From NCBI RefSeq assembly GCF_001494595.1, contig NZ_LN929908.1, positions 1,401,716 to 1,465,715 on the forward strand: DNA of 64,000 nt. Reading direction: 5' to 3'. Source of the DNA: Mycobacterium sp. M26. GTDB taxonomy: Bacteria > Actinomycetota > Actinomycetes > Mycobacteriales > Mycobacteriaceae. The notes beneath the pieces were generated by a model, which did not search any database, was not told where the DNA came from, and saw only the letters and a program-made list of their open reading frames with translations. The translations under genes were made by a program, and so were the position numbers. Positions within the stretch are counted from its first letter, which is position 1, and every line of letters starts with the position of its first letter. Positions 11,138-20,278 of the stretch are shown here, in pieces.

Positions 11138-12382
11138 TCAGCGGGAAAGAAACGGCAGGCGTGAGGCAAGCGAGAGATACAACTGGCACACGATGACGGC
11201 GAGGATCGGGATCGGGTCGTCGGCTGCCAGATAGGCCAGCCGAGCCCGGCCGAAGCCGCCCAGCGCCGGCCGGTCCTTGCGACGATGCGCCACCCAGTTG
11301 GCGAAGTCCCACGGCTCGATGATGAACCGCTCGCCGATGACCTGGGAGCCGGGCGGGATGGGGCGGCCGGACAGGTCCAGGTGCATGGCGCGCACCACGT
11401 CGACGCCCGCGTCGTTCTCGAACATCCGGAACTGGGCGCCGGGGCGGGGATTGAAGTCCAGCAGCTTGTACTTGCCGGTGCGCAGGTCACGCCGCCAGTC
11501 CATGTCGAAGATGCCGCGGTAGCCGATGTCCTTGCAGAACGCCGTTGCCATGTCGGCCAGTGTGCTGTTCACCGCGGTGAACCCCGCCGACGCAGCGCCG
11601 CCCCTGGCCGGCCATGCCCGGGACTTGCGTCCGGTGAACACCGGCCGGGCGGTGGCGCTGGCGTCGCAGTAACCGACGGTGAACCAGTCCTCGCCGTACT
11701 CGTCGGGCAGGTACTCCTGGATCGTCAGGTCGAAGGGCTCTTCCAGGGTGCTCGCCAACTCCCGCAGGGCGGTGCGGTCGGGCACCACCAGGGTGTTCTC
11801 CACTCTTCGGCTCGGCCCGCGGGGACCGGCGCTCTTGACGATCGCCGGCTCGTCCAGGTCGCCGATCACCGCCTCGAGCTCGGCCATGGTGTGGACGAAG
11901 GCCGAGCGTGGCACCGGAACACCGTGTTGCAGGCACAACCGGTCGAGCTGGCGTTTGTCGACCAGCTCGGCGGGCAACTCCGGCGCGACCGCCGGCAGGA
12001 CGTAGCACTCCTCGAGCGCCTCGCGATGGCGTGCAGCGAATACCGCCATGTCATCGCTGGTGCAGACGATCAGGCACTTCGTGCTGAGCGTGCGGCCGAA
12101 CTCCAGGAGGCGCTGCAGGAGCTCCGCCTCGCCGTCGCCGCGATGCGGTCGCCACACGACGCGCCCCTTGACGTAGCGCGACCAGGCTGCCGGTGCGTAG
12201 CGATGCCCAACGACGGCGTAGGCGGGAACGCCGGCGCGGCCGAGGCTGCGGAAAACACCCAGGCTGCCGTGCTGCAGCGGGAACTGCGACACCCACAGGA
12301 CCATCACCGGCATCGACGTGTCGAGGTGCAGGCCGGGGCGGGAGGTGTCCAGCCGCGGGATGCGGTCGATCAGGGCCGTCAC
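11138..12382 (-). CDS. ATP-grasp carboxylate-amine ligase-like protein
   Basis: A 414-residue protein with an N-terminal Rossmann-like pre-ATP-grasp domain (VMVLWVSQFPL near residue 27) and an ATP-grasp core with the lysine segment IVKSAGPRGPSRR near residue 180. The metal-binding FDMDWR and LLDFNPRPGAQ motifs lie near residues 298 and 314. Enzymes of this fold join a carboxylate to an amine or thiol through an acyl phosphate. The C-terminus ends in a hydrophobic segment that could be membrane-associated. Substrate unknown. It is divergent from the hydrolase-like gene at 12533. Confidence 0.8.
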   Translation of the reverse strand: MTALIDRIPRLDTSRPGLHLDTSMPVMVLWVSQFPLQHGSLGVFRSLGRAGVPAYAVVGHRYAPAAWSRYVKGRVVWRPHRGDGEAELLQRLLEFGRTLSTKCLIVCTSDDMAVFAARHREALEECYVLPAVAPELPAELVDKRQLDRLCLQHGVPVPRSAFVHTMAELEAVIGDLDEPAIVKSAGPRGPSRRVENTLVVPDRTALRELASTLEEPFDLTIQEYLPDEYGEDWFTVGYCDASATARPVFTGRKSRAWPARGGAASAGFTAVNSTLADMATAFCKDIGYRGIFDMDWRRDLRTGKYKLLDFNPRPGAQFRMFENDAGVDVVRAMHLDLSGRPIPPGSQVIGERFIIEPWDFANWVAHRRKDRPALGGFGRARLAYLAADDPIPILAVIVCQLYLSLASRLPFLSR

Positions 12383-12532
12383 GCGTGCCTACCGGCCCAG
12401 CGCAGACGGGTGACCCCCCGAAAACAGGTCATTCGCCGGATTCTGCCACGCCCGCCCGTTCCCGGACCGGTACTCGCCAGTCTGGCCGCTGTGCCTCACA
12501 CTCGACGCCAACACCGAGGTCCTGGGAGGACG

Positions 12533-14068
12533 ATGAGCAGCAATACCGACGTGCACACCGCCGTGGTCTTCGTGCACGGTCTGCTCGAACGCCGGCCCAC
12601 CGACATCCTCGATGCCTTCGCCAAGTCGGTGCTGACACCGCACCACGGCCGCTGGGAGTACTACCCCCAACCCATCGAGGTCACCGACTCCTACGAGGCA
12701 CGGCGGTACTCCGCCCCGTCGGCCGGCGTCGACCTCTTCGAATACGACTGGTCGTTCCTGGCGACCAGCACGCGCTACGCCGGCTTCGCGCCGGCGCTGC
12801 TGCGGGTGCTGCTGCGACGCCCACGGCATGTGCCCGACCAGATCTTCGGCATCTGGCGGGCCGCCTGGCTGACGCTGCTGATCCCCGCCTCCGTGCTGAT
12901 CACCCTGTTCATCGTCGGCGGGTACCTGCTGCACACCGGAATACCGGGCTGGATTCTCGGTGTGGTCAGCAGCGTGGTGGTGCTCAGCATCGCCGTCGCG
13001 GTGTTCCGGATGTTGCCGCGGGCGCTGACGAGGAGTTTCCTCACCACCGGATTCGTTTCTGTCGCGCGCTATTTCGATCTGCAACCGGAGTCTTTGGCGG
13101 CCCGGCGGGCCACCCGGGGCGGTCTGGTGGACTTGCTGCACACCCTGCATCAGGGCAGCTACGCCCGGGTGGTGGTGGTCGGCCACGGGGTGGGCGGGTT
13201 CATCGCGTACGACGCGCTGACGACCTTGTGGGCCGAAATGCATGAGCTGCATGCTGATTCGGCCTCGGGGCTGAGCGCGCTGGCGCCGGTCGAGGCGGCG
13301 GCCGGCGGTGAGATCGGCGAGTTCCAGGACGCGCAGCTGCGGCTGTGGCAGGACCTTCGGTCGCAGGGAAATCCCTGGCGTGTAACGGATTTCGTGACCA
13401 TCGGCACGCCGATGGCATTCGCCGACCTGTTTGTGTCCCGCCCGCCGATCCTGGCCGGTTTGGGGCGGGTCGACGCCCGCCAGGGAAATCCCTGGCGTGT
13501 AACGGATTTCGTGACCATCGGCACGCCGATGGCATTCGCCGACCTGTTTGTGTCCCGCCCGCCGATCCTGGCCGGTTTGGGACGGGTCGACGCCCGCCAC
13601 GCGTTGTTCGACCGGCTGAGCCGCAGGGGAGTGGTGCTGCGTTGCCCGCCGCGCTCAGAGGCGCTGACGGTCGACTCGGATGAGGACGGGCCGGTGTCCT
13701 ACGGCTGCGGTCCGGTGTTGGGGGCGCAGTCGCTGTTCGCCGTGACCCGCTGGACCAACCTGTGGTTTCCGGTGGCTCGCGGCAGCGTGTCCGGGGACTG
13801 GTTCGGCGGGCTGCTGGCGCCGTTGTTCGGTGCCGGCGTCCGGGATATCGCGGTGACGGGCAATCTGCCCGAACGGCGGCGGCCCGGGGCAGCCCAGACC
13901 CAGTACTTCACCCACCCCGAGCACGACGCCCACGGGGACGTCGCGTGGCATCTACGCGCCGTGCTGGCGCTGGACCGTGGTGACCTGCAGGCCTCACTGG
14001 ACGCGCCGGAGGCAGACCCTGCGACGGTGCGCCGGGTGGTCTACCGCTCCTGGCAGCGCAGCATGTGA
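12533..14068 (+). CDS. Membrane alpha/beta-hydrolase-like protein with altered nucleophile elbow and internal duplication
   Basis: A 511-residue protein. The N-terminus has an alpha/beta-hydrolase strand and oxyanion motif (VVFVHGLLE, residues 11-19), two transmembrane segments follow near residues 122-165, and the nucleophile elbow reads GHGVG at 217-221. Most lipases have G-x-S-x-G there, so the catalytic Ser appears to be Gly219. Downstream, a 39-residue block is present twice because of a 117-bp tandem duplication. The ATG follows a good Shine-Dalgarno (GGGAGGA). Either a non-catalytic member or one with an unusual mechanism. Confidence 0.7.
   Translation: MSSNTDVHTAVVFVHGLLERRPTDILDAFAKSVLTPHHGRWEYYPQPIEVTDSYEARRYSAPSAGVDLFEYDWSFLATSTRYAGFAPALLRVLLRRPRHVPDQIFGIWRAAWLTLLIPASVLITLFIVGGYLLHTGIPGWILGVVSSVVVLSIAVAVFRMLPRALTRSFLTTGFVSVARYFDLQPESLAARRATRGGLVDLLHTLHQGSYARVVVVGHGVGGFIAYDALTTLWAEMHELHADSASGLSALAPVEAAAGGEIGEFQDAQLRLWQDLRSQGNPWRVTDFVTIGTPMAFADLFVSRPPILAGLGRVDARQGNPWRVTDFVTIGTPMAFADLFVSRPPILAGLGRVDARHALFDRLSRRGVVLRCPPRSEALTVDSDEDGPVSYGCGPVLGAQSLFAVTRWTNLWFPVARGSVSGDWFGGLLAPLFGAGVRDIAVTGNLPERRRPGAAQTQYFTHPEHDAHGDVAWHLRAVLALDRGDLQASLDAPEADPATVRRVVYRSWQRSM
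13364..13597. repeat. In-frame 117-bp tandem duplication
   Basis: Copies at 13364-13480 and 13481-13597 differ by one base, a G-to-A change in the Gly-Arg codons near the end of the unit. The unit is 39 codons and holds the DFVTIGTPMAFADLF segment, which in alpha/beta hydrolases follows the catalytic domain core. The open frame is preserved. A single mismatch argues for a real duplication rather than a plain assembly copy. Confidence 0.97.
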
Positions 14069-14070
14069 AC

Positions 14071-14901
14071 TCAGTCGGCGGAGGTCTTCTTGCCCCGCTT
14101 GCTGCTGCCGGTCGCTGCCGACGGCGCCGACTTCGTCGCGTCGCGGGCCGCAGTGGTGGTGGTGTCGTGCGGGCTCTCACCCGATGATGCGGTGGCCGGG
14201 GTTGCGACTTTCTTGACCGTCGGAGCCGCAAGGGCGCTGCGGGCGCTGGCGCGGTTGCTTCGTCCCACACTTCGGGGAGCGGGTGCGACGGCGGTGTCGC
14301 CGGAGTCGGTCACCGTCGCCTCGGCTGAGGCCGGTCGGGCCTGCGCGGCGGCCGCTGCAGCCCCGCAGTTCTGGCCGACGAAGCAGACCGGGAATGTCGG
14401 CACCTTCGGGATGTGCAGAAAGTCCAGGACGGGGTTGACCAGACCGGCGAAGCCGTTCCAGGCGTAGGCGACGGCGCCCAGGGTCACCGCGATCCCGCCC
14501 AGGCCGATGGCCAGCAGGCCCGGCAACGGGCCCAGTCCGAGGCTGTTGAGGTAGTCGAGGAACTGTGCGGCCAGAGCCAGCAGGTCCGGCGGCGACGTCG
14601 TGTCCGAAGCAGTGCTCGCCGCGGCGGGCCGGACGAGGGTTTGACTCGATGCCGCGGGGCGCGCCGACACGACCACGGGTTGAGGCGCGGCAGCCAACGC
14701 GGAGACGATCCGCACCACATCGGCACTCGCGTCTGCTGCCGTCGCTCCCGCGAGTTGCACCAGGTGACGTTCGATATGCGGCGCCGCAACGTGCGTCATC
14801 GGCGGTGCGGTGAGCAGGCCGAGGGTCACGATGCCGACACCGGCGACAGCCAACCCGGCGGAGTAGGGACGGACAGACGGGTACTCGAATGATCGGGGCA
14901 T
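14071..14901 (-). CDS. Secreted Ala/Thr-rich protein with basic C-terminal tail
   Basis: 276 residues with an N-terminal hydrophobic segment (about residues 14-31) that looks like a signal sequence or anchor. A second hydrophobic stretch, LLAIGLGGIAVTLG, lies near residue 135, and two cysteines (CFVGQNC) near residue 175. The last third is low-complexity Ala/Ser/Thr/Pro ending in SSKRGKKTSAD. That ending closely resembles the end of the unrelated secreted protein at 25660-26718. Function unknown. It converges on the hydrolase-like gene with two bases between the stops. Confidence 0.7.
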   Translation of the reverse strand: MPRSFEYPSVRPYSAGLAVAGVGIVTLGLLTAPPMTHVAAPHIERHLVQLAGATAADASADVVRIVSALAAAPQPVVVSARPAASSQTLVRPAAASTASDTTSPPDLLALAAQFLDYLNSLGLGPLPGLLAIGLGGIAVTLGAVAYAWNGFAGLVNPVLDFLHIPKVPTFPVCFVGQNCGAAAAAAQARPASAEATVTDSGDTAVAPAPRSVGRSNRASARSALAAPTVKKVATPATASSGESPHDTTTTAARDATKSAPSAATGSSKRGKKTSAD

Positions 14902-14980
14902 CGTTACCTCTGGTCGGCGGTCACACGAACGCGATCGATCCTCGCATCGGGAGCGCGAATGAAAGCCGATTCACGCAGAA

Positions 14981-15014
14981 AAGGCTCTGAACTGCAGGTG
15001 CAGGTCAGAGCCTT
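14981..15014 (-). terminator. Intrinsic terminator of tRNA-Gly
   Basis: A perfect 10-bp inverted repeat, AAGGCTCTGA and TCAGAGCCTT, with a 14-nt loop lies a few bases beyond the tRNA 3' end. Read on the minus strand, the second arm runs into TTTTCTG, giving a short U-tract. This is a canonical rho-independent terminator for the minus-strand tRNA. Confidence 0.8.
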
Positions 15015-15020
15015 CGTCGG

Positions 15021-15091
15021 AGCGGGCGACGGGAATCGAACCCGCGTAATCAGTTTGGAAGACTGAGGCTCTACCATTGAGCTACGCCCGC
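15021..15091 (-). tRNA. tRNA-Gly (UCC)
   Basis: 71-nt cloverleaf on the minus strand. The acceptor stem GCGGGCG pairs with CGCCCGC, the anticodon loop CTTCCAA gives anticodon UCC, and the T-arm has GGGTTCGATTCCC. The 3' CCA is not encoded. An intrinsic terminator follows. Confidence 0.95.
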
Positions 15092-15227
15092 GTACTTTGC
15101 GCGAGCCCAAATGTACCGGCGGCGACCAGATCAAATCCAGTCGGCCCTGTCGAACCCTCTTCGACAAGGTCGATTGAGGCTGAGCAGCGGTTGGGCCGTA
15201 GGATCGCGGGCGCGAGAAAGCACAGCA

Positions 15228-15301
15228 CGGGGTGTAGCGCAGCTTGGTAGCGCATCCGCTTTGGGAGCGGAAGGCCGCAGGTTCAAATCCTGTCACCCCG
15301 A
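15228..15301 (+). tRNA. tRNA-Pro (UGG)
   Basis: 74-nt cloverleaf. The acceptor CGGGGTG pairs with CACCCCG, the D-arm has GCGC stems, the anticodon loop TTTGGGA gives UGG, and the T-arm has GCAGGTTCAAATCCTGT. The discriminator base is A and CCA is not encoded. It lies directly upstream of tig, as in M. tuberculosis. Confidence 0.95.
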
Positions 15302-15350
15302 CACGCCCTACAACCACGCGTCAACGAAGAACTACATGAGGAGCACCGCA

Positions 15351-16766
15351 GTGAAGAGCACCGTCGAGAAGTTGAGCCCGACCCGGGTTCGCATCAACGT
15401 GGAGGTGCCCTTCACGGAATTGCAGCCCGACTTCGACCGCGCCTACAAGCAGCTGGCTCAGCAGGTCCGGCTGCCCGGGTTCCGCCCGGGCAAGGCTCCG
15501 GCCAAGCTGCTGGAGGCCCGGATCGGTCGGGGCGCGGTGCTCGAGCAGGTCGTCAACGACGCGCTCCCGAGCCGCTACAGCGAGGCCGTCACCACCACCG
15601 AGGTGCGCCCGCTGGGTCAGCCCGATATCGAGATCACCAAGATCGAGGACGGCGAGGAGCTGGTCTTCACCGCCGAGGTCGATGTGCGTCCCGACATCGA
15701 GCTGCCCGACCTCTCGGAGCTCAAGATCGAGGTCGATCCGATCGAGGTCACCGATGAGGACGTCGACGCCGAGCTGCAGTCGCTGCGCGCCCGCTTCGGC
15801 ACTCTCAAGGGTGTGGAGCGTCCCGCGCAGGACGGCGACTTCGTGTCCATCGACCTGTCGGCCACCGTCGACGGGGAGGATGTCCCGGAGGCCTCGACCG
15901 AGGGGCTGTCCCACGAGGTCGGTTCCGGCCAGCTGATCGACGGCCTCGACGAGGCGATCGTCGGGCTGTCCGAGGGCGAGTCGAAGGTGTTCACCACCAA
16001 GCTGGTCGCCGGCGAGCACGCCGGTAAGGACGCCGACGTGACCGTCACCGTCAAGTCCATCAAGGAACGCGAACTGCCCGAGCCGGACGACGAGTTTGCC
16101 CAGCTGGCAAGCGAATTCGACACAATCGAAGAGCTCAAGGCCAACCTGACCGAGCAGGTCGAGCGGGTCAAGCGCATCCATCAGGCCGAGAAGATCCGGG
16201 ACAACGCCCTGGAACTGCTGCTGGAGAAGATCGAGGTGCCGCTGCCCGAGGCGATCGTGCAGGCGCAGGTCGACGAGACCGTCCACAACGCCATCCACGG
16301 CCTGGACCACGACGAGGCCAAGTTCGCCGAGGCGCTGGAAGCCCAGGGCAGCTCGCGTGAGCAGTTCGACGCCGACACCCGCGAGGCCGCCGAGAAGGCC
16401 GTCAAGACCCAGCTGCTGATGGACGCCATCGCCGACGATCTCGACATCCAGGTCGGCCAGAACGACCTGACCGAGCGGCTGGTGCTGATGTCGCGCCAGT
16501 ACGGCATCGAGCCGCAGCAGCTGCTGCAGATTCTGCAGCAGAACAACCAGCTGCCGGCGATGTTCGCCGACGTGCGCCGCGGTCTGACCGTGGCCGCGGT
16601 GGTCGAGGCGGCCACCGTCACCGACACCGACGGCAACGTCGTGGACACCAGCGAGTTCTTCGGCCCGCCGGCCGGCGCCGAGGCGGCCGAGTCCGCCGAG
16701 GTCGAGGACGAAGCCGGCGAGTCTAGCGATGAGGACGCCGACGGCAAGGCCGACGAGGCTGAATAA
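15351..16766 (+). CDS. tig: Trigger factor, ribosome-associated chaperone
   Basis: 471-residue peptidyl-prolyl isomerase/chaperone that binds nascent chains at the ribosome exit. The N-terminal ribosome-binding signature [13 protein letters not shown] lies near residues 43-55, an FKBP-type domain is near 150-240, and a helical C-terminal domain ends in an acidic tail rich in Glu and Ala. The GTG start ([15 protein letters not shown]) matches the family N-terminus and has GAGGAG upstream. The gene precedes clpP1-clpP2-clpX, coupling folding and degradation. Confidence 0.96.
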   Translation: MKSTVEKLSPTRVRINVEVPFTELQPDFDRAYKQLAQQVRLPGFRPGKAPAKLLEARIGRGAVLEQVVNDALPSRYSEAVTTTEVRPLGQPDIEITKIEDGEELVFTAEVDVRPDIELPDLSELKIEVDPIEVTDEDVDAELQSLRARFGTLKGVERPAQDGDFVSIDLSATVDGEDVPEASTEGLSHEVGSGQLIDGLDEAIVGLSEGESKVFTTKLVAGEHAGKDADVTVTVKSIKERELPEPDDEFAQLASEFDTIEELKANLTEQVERVKRIHQAEKIRDNALELLLEKIEVPLPEAIVQAQVDETVHNAIHGLDHDEAKFAEALEAQGSSREQFDADTREAAEKAVKTQLLMDAIADDLDIQVGQNDLTERLVLMSRQYGIEPQQLLQILQQNNQLPAMFADVRRGLTVAAVVEAATVTDTDGNVVDTSEFFGPPAGAEAAESAEVEDEAGESSDEDADGKADEAE

Positions 16767-16778
16767 CGCCGACAGCGA

Positions 16779-16804
16779 AAGCGCGCTCCTCTGGGAGTGC
16801 GCTT
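16779..16804 (+). terminator. Hairpin after tig
   Basis: An 11-bp stem, AAGCGCGCTCC with GGAGTGCGCTT (one G-U pair), closes a four-base loop 13 bases after the tig stop. No U-tract follows, so this is a stem-only terminator candidate or an RNA-processing site between tig and clpP1. Confidence 0.5.
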
Positions 16805-16825
16805 CGCGGTTGGTTGGTTAGGGTC

Positions 16826-16846
16826 GAGTAGAACGTGGAGTAGAAC
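16826..16846 (+). repeat. GAGTAGAAC direct repeat upstream of clpP1
   Basis: The nonamer GAGTAGAAC occurs at 16826-16834 and 16838-16846, a 12-bp period, about 40 bases before the clpP1 start and just after a TAGGGT that fits the mycobacterial -10 pattern. It could be a regulator site; none is assigned. Confidence 0.4.
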
Positions 16847-16886
16847 TCCAGTTGGTTCAAGGTCTGTAGAAAGCAGGTATCAAGTC

Positions 16887-17486
16887 GTGACTCATATGCG
16901 TTCGGGCGGCGCGCCAGGGCTGAACCTCACTGACTCGGTGTATGAGCGGTTGCTCGCCGAGCGCATCATCTTCCTTGGCTCGCAGGTCGATGACGACATC
17001 GCCAACCGGCTGTGCGCTCAGATCCTTCTGCTCGCCGCGGAGGATCCGACCAAGGACATCTCGCTGTACATCAACTCGCCCGGCGGCTCGATCAGCGCCG
17101 GCATGGCGATCTACGACACGATGGTGCTCGCGCCGTGCGACGTGGCCACCTACGCGATGGGTATGGCCGCCTCGATGGGCGAGTTCCTGCTGGCCGCGGG
17201 TGCCAAGGGCAAGCGTTTCGCCCTGCCGCACGCCCGCATCCTGATGCACCAGCCGTTGGGCGGCATCACGGGTGGGGCCGCGGACATCGCGATCCAGGCC
17301 GAGCAGTTCGCGCTCATCAAGAAGGAGATGTTCCGGCTCAACGCCGAGTTCACCGGCCAGCCGATCGAGCGCATCGAGGCCGACTCCGACCGCGACCGGT
17401 GGTTCACCGCTCAGGAAGCCCTCGAGTACGGCTTCGTCGACCACATCATCACCCGCGCCCACGTGAACGGACTGTCCAATGCCTGA
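16887..17486 (+). CDS. clpP1: ATP-dependent Clp protease proteolytic subunit 1
   Basis: About 199 residues. Serine peptidase subunit that assembles with ClpP2 into the hetero-tetradecamer used with ClpX or ClpC1. The catalytic Ser is in GMAASMGEF, His in ILMHQPLGG and Asp in DRDRWF. The mature body beginning [10 protein letters not shown] matches ClpP1. The GTG at 16887 is chosen; an ATG nine bases later is also possible. Its stop overlaps the clpP2 start (17479-17486), so the two are translationally coupled, consistent with fixed stoichiometry. Confidence 0.95.
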   Translation: MTHMRSGGAPGLNLTDSVYERLLAERIIFLGSQVDDDIANRLCAQILLLAAEDPTKDISLYINSPGGSISAGMAIYDTMVLAPCDVATYAMGMAASMGEFLLAAGAKGKRFALPHARILMHQPLGGITGGAADIAIQAEQFALIKKEMFRLNAEFTGQPIERIEADSDRDRWFTAQEALEYGFVDHIITRAHVNGLSNA

Positions 17487-18141
17487 TACCAATCCCTTTT
17501 CTGAGGCGAACCCCCGGTTGGCGCCGCAGTCGCGCTACATCCTGCCGTCCTTCGTCGAGCACTCGAGCTGGGGCGTCAAGGAGTCCAACCCGTACAACAA
17601 GCTCTTCGAGGAACGCATCATCTTCCTCGGCGTGCAGGTCGACGACGCGTCGGCCAACGACATCATGGCCCAGCTGCTGGTCCTGGAGTCGCTGGATCCC
17701 GACCGTGACATCACCATGTACATCAACTCGCCCGGCGGCTCGTTCACCTCGCTGATGGCGATCTACGACACCATGCAGTACGTCCGCGCCGACATCCAGA
17801 CCGTGTGCCTGGGTCAGGCCGCCTCGGCGGCCGCAGTGCTGCTGGCCGCGGGCACCCCCGGCAAGCGCCTGGCGCTGCCGAACGCCCGCGTGCTGATCCA
17901 CCAGCCCTCACTCGGTGGTGTCATCCAGGGCCAGTTCTCCGACCTCGAAATCCAGGCCGCGGAGATCGAGCGGATGCGGACCCTCATGGAGGAGACGCTG
18001 GCTCGCCACACCGGCAAGGATGCGGCCGTGATCCGCAAGGACACCGACCGCGACAAGATCCTCACCGCGGCCGACGCCAAGGAATACGGGATCATCGACA
18101 CCGTCTTGGAGTACCGGAAGCTCTCGGCGCAGAACGCCTGA
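17479..18141 (+). CDS. clpP2: ATP-dependent Clp protease proteolytic subunit 2
   Basis: 220-residue partner of ClpP1. The catalytic Ser is in [14 protein letters not shown], His in [10 protein letters not shown], and Asp in the DTDRDKI segment. The N-terminal extension before the ClpP core is typical of mycobacterial ClpP2. The ATG at 17479 lies inside the end of clpP1. Confidence 0.96.
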   Translation: MPDTNPFSEANPRLAPQSRYILPSFVEHSSWGVKESNPYNKLFEERIIFLGVQVDDASANDIMAQLLVLESLDPDRDITMYINSPGGSFTSLMAIYDTMQYVRADIQTVCLGQAASAAAVLLAAGTPGKRLALPNARVLIHQPSLGGVIQGQFSDLEIQAAEIERMRTLMEETLARHTGKDAAVIRKDTDRDKILTAADAKEYGIIDTVLEYRKLSAQNA

Positions 18142-18476
18142 GCAATTCCGCGCTCCGCGAACCCGGTGTGACCACGGGCTTCGGTATCGTGGGCAACGGA
18201 GAACACCGCGACGCAACTCGCCGTTCGCCGTTGCCATTCCGGGCGCGTGCCCTCTCGGTTGGGTAACGGCGGCGACACGCCAGTAACACAGGTGCGCGTT
18301 CCGAAGCGACGAGAGCCGTGTCAGGGGATATGTTCACCATCACGAATACCACTGGCGCTATTCGGCTCTATCTGTCGCACCGCGGCGGAGCGAACGGGTA
18401 GCGTCGGGACATACACCACAGACAGTCGATGGCAACGATCGAAGACCGACGGCGAAGGAAGTAGGACCCCACCACC
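18142..18476. promoter_or_regulatory. clpP2-clpX intergenic region
   Basis: 335 bases without a gene, lower in G+C than the flanks. It must hold the clpX promoter, as clpX is separated from clpP2. The only clear signal is GACACGCCAGTAACAC at 18274-18289, which is also found before the second rpf gene. No convincing -10/-35 pair could be chosen by eye. Confidence 0.5.
18274..18289 (+). repeat. 16-bp element shared with the rpfE promoter (copy 1)
   Basis: GACACGCCAGTAACAC is identical to 38990-39005. It contains two related pieces, GACAC and GTAACAC, spaced about one helical turn apart, like a direct-repeat response-regulator site. The regulator is unknown. Confidence 0.5.
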
Positions 18477-19757
18477 ATGGCGCGCATCGGAGACGGCGGT
18501 GACCTGCTGAAGTGCTCGTTCTGCGGTAAGAGTCAGAAGCAGGTGAAGAAGCTCATCGCGGGTCCGGGCGTGTACATCTGCGACGAGTGCATCGACCTGT
18601 GCAACGAGATCATCGAAGAGGAGTTGGCCGACGCCGACGACGTCAAACTCGATGAGCTTCCCAAGCCGGCCGAGATCCGGGAATTCCTGGAGAACTACGT
18701 CATCGGGCAGGACACCGCCAAGCGCACGCTGGCCGTCGCCGTCTACAACCACTACAAGCGCATCCAGGCGCAGGAGAAGCACCGTGACTCCCGCGCCGAG
18801 CCTGTCGAGCTGGCCAAGTCCAACATCCTGATGCTGGGTCCCACCGGCTGCGGCAAGACCTACCTGGCGCAGACGCTGGCCAAGATGCTCAACGTCCCGT
18901 TCGCCATCGCCGACGCCACCGCACTGACCGAGGCGGGTTATGTCGGTGAGGACGTCGAGAACATCCTGCTCAAGCTCATCCAGGCCGCCGACTACGACGT
19001 CAAGCGCGCCGAGACCGGCATCATCTACATCGATGAGGTCGACAAGATCGCCCGCAAGAGCGAGAACCCGTCGATCACCCGCGACGTCTCCGGCGAAGGT
19101 GTTCAGCAGGCGCTGCTGAAGATCCTGGAGGGCACCCAGGCTTCGGTGCCGCCGCAGGGCGGACGTAAGCACCCGCACCAGGAGTTCATCCAGATCGACA
19201 CCACCAACGTGCTGTTCATCGTGGCCGGTGCGTTCGCGGGTCTGGAGAAGATCGTCTCCGACCGGGTCGGCAAGCGCGGCCTGGGTTTCGGCGCCGAGGT
19301 GAAGTCCAAGGCCGAGATCGACACCCAGGACCACTTCGCCGAGGTCATGCCCGAAGACCTGATCAAGTTCGGGCTCATCCCCGAGTTCATCGGCCGTCTG
19401 CCGGTGGTCGCCTCGGTGACCAACCTGGACAAGGACTCGCTGGTGCAGATCCTGTCGCAGCCGAAGAACGCTCTGGTCAAGCAGTACACCAGGCTCTTCG
19501 AGATGGACGGCGTCGAGCTCGAGTTCGACGAGGATGCGCTCGAGGCGATCGCCGATCAGGCTATCCACCGCGGGACCGGTGCCCGCGGCCTGCGCGCCAT
19601 CATGGAAGAAGTCCTGCTGCCGGTGATGTATGACATCCCCAGCCGTGACGATGTCGCCAAGGTCGTGGTGACCAAGGAGACCGTCCAGGACAACGTCCTG
19701 CCGACGATCGTGCCGCGCAAGCCGGCCCGGCCCGAGCGCCGCGACAAGTCCGCCTAG
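18477..19757 (+). CDS. clpX: ClpX unfoldase (AAA+ ATPase of ClpXP)
   Basis: 426 residues. An N-terminal zinc-binding domain has two Cys pairs (CSFC near residues 14-17 and CDEC near 40-43) for substrate and adaptor recognition. The AAA+ module has Walker A GPTGCGKT near residue 121, Walker [12 protein letters not shown] near 184, and sensor residues downstream. It unfolds tagged proteins and feeds ClpP1P2. Length and motifs are standard. Confidence 0.97.
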   Translation: MARIGDGGDLLKCSFCGKSQKQVKKLIAGPGVYICDECIDLCNEIIEEELADADDVKLDELPKPAEIREFLENYVIGQDTAKRTLAVAVYNHYKRIQAQEKHRDSRAEPVELAKSNILMLGPTGCGKTYLAQTLAKMLNVPFAIADATALTEAGYVGEDVENILLKLIQAADYDVKRAETGIIYIDEVDKIARKSENPSITRDVSGEGVQQALLKILEGTQASVPPQGGRKHPHQEFIQIDTTNVLFIVAGAFAGLEKIVSDRVGKRGLGFGAEVKSKAEIDTQDHFAEVMPEDLIKFGLIPEFIGRLPVVASVTNLDKDSLVQILSQPKNALVKQYTRLFEMDGVELEFDEDALEAIADQAIHRGTGARGLRAIMEEVLLPVMYDIPSRDDVAKVVVTKETVQDNVLPTIVPRKPARPERRDKSA

Positions 19758-19766
19758 GTCTACTCG

Positions 19767-20141
19767 TTAGCCTTCATTCTCTGGGGTAGTCAAGGCGGCT
19801 GCCTCGGCGGCTGTACGCCCCAACCGTCTCTTTGTCTCTCTAGCTCGTGTCGAGTCGAGTTGGTCTAGAGCCGAATCGGACTGGTTGAACATGCCTTCGA
19901 TCAGTTCAGGCACGGTTATCCCCAGCACTTCGCTAAGTGCAATCAAAGTTGAAAGACGAGGGTTGGCCGGTTTGCGCTCGCCTCGTTGGCCTATACCGCA
20001 TTCAAGTAGCTGGTAATGGTTGCGACTGATCCCCGCCGCTTGCGCGACGGTTTCCTGGGTTAAGCCTCGGGCCTGCCGGAGTTCGGCGAGCCGCCTGCCG
20101 AGTGTCTCGGCTACATCTCGCTCAATCGAAGACTCCGACAC
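19767..20141 (-). CDS. XRE-family helix-turn-helix regulator
   Basis: 124 residues with an N-terminal Cro/CI-type HTH (about residues 14-75). The recognition region is TQETVAQAAGISRNHYQLLE, and a helical tail rich in Arg and Ala follows. It probably represses itself and the divergent secreted-protein gene through the twin palindromes between them. The gene starts with GTG. Local G+C, about 55% over one counted 60-base stretch, is lower than the flanks, suggesting acquisition. It converges on clpX with nine bases between the stops. Confidence 0.85.
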   Translation of the reverse strand: MSESSIERDVAETLGRRLAELRQARGLTQETVAQAAGISRNHYQLLECGIGQRGERKPANPRLSTLIALSEVLGITVPELIEGMFNQSDSALDQLDSTRARETKRRLGRTAAEAAALTTPENEG

Positions 20142-20176
20142 TCCAGCAACATCGTTGCCTCACGCCAATCAGTCGA

Positions 20177-20190
20177 CCATCTATAGATGG
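20177..20190. promoter_or_regulatory. Palindromic operator candidate 1
   Basis: The perfect 14-bp palindrome CCATCTATAGATGG lies 36 bases upstream of the XRE regulator start. The same core recurs at 20231-20246. The symmetry and placement fit a dimeric HTH repressor site for autoregulation. Confidence 0.75.
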
Positions 20191-20230
20191 CATTCCACTG
20201 TGAGATGCGATAGCCTCTGCTGAGAAAGAA

Positions 20231-20246
20231 GCCATCTATAGATGGC
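20231..20246. promoter_or_regulatory. Palindromic operator candidate 2
   Basis: GCCATCTATAGATGGC is a perfect 16-bp palindrome ending 33 bases before the secreted-protein start at 20279. Its centre is 55 bp from that of the first copy, so one copy sits about equally far from each divergent gene. Confidence 0.75.
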
Positions 20247-20278
20247 AACCGACTTCTCGTAGATGAGGGAGATTTCAC

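Noticed and set aside
15092..15227. A small gene or RNA between the two tRNAs
   Set aside because: Only divergent promoter sequence is seen; no stem-loop or frame with support.
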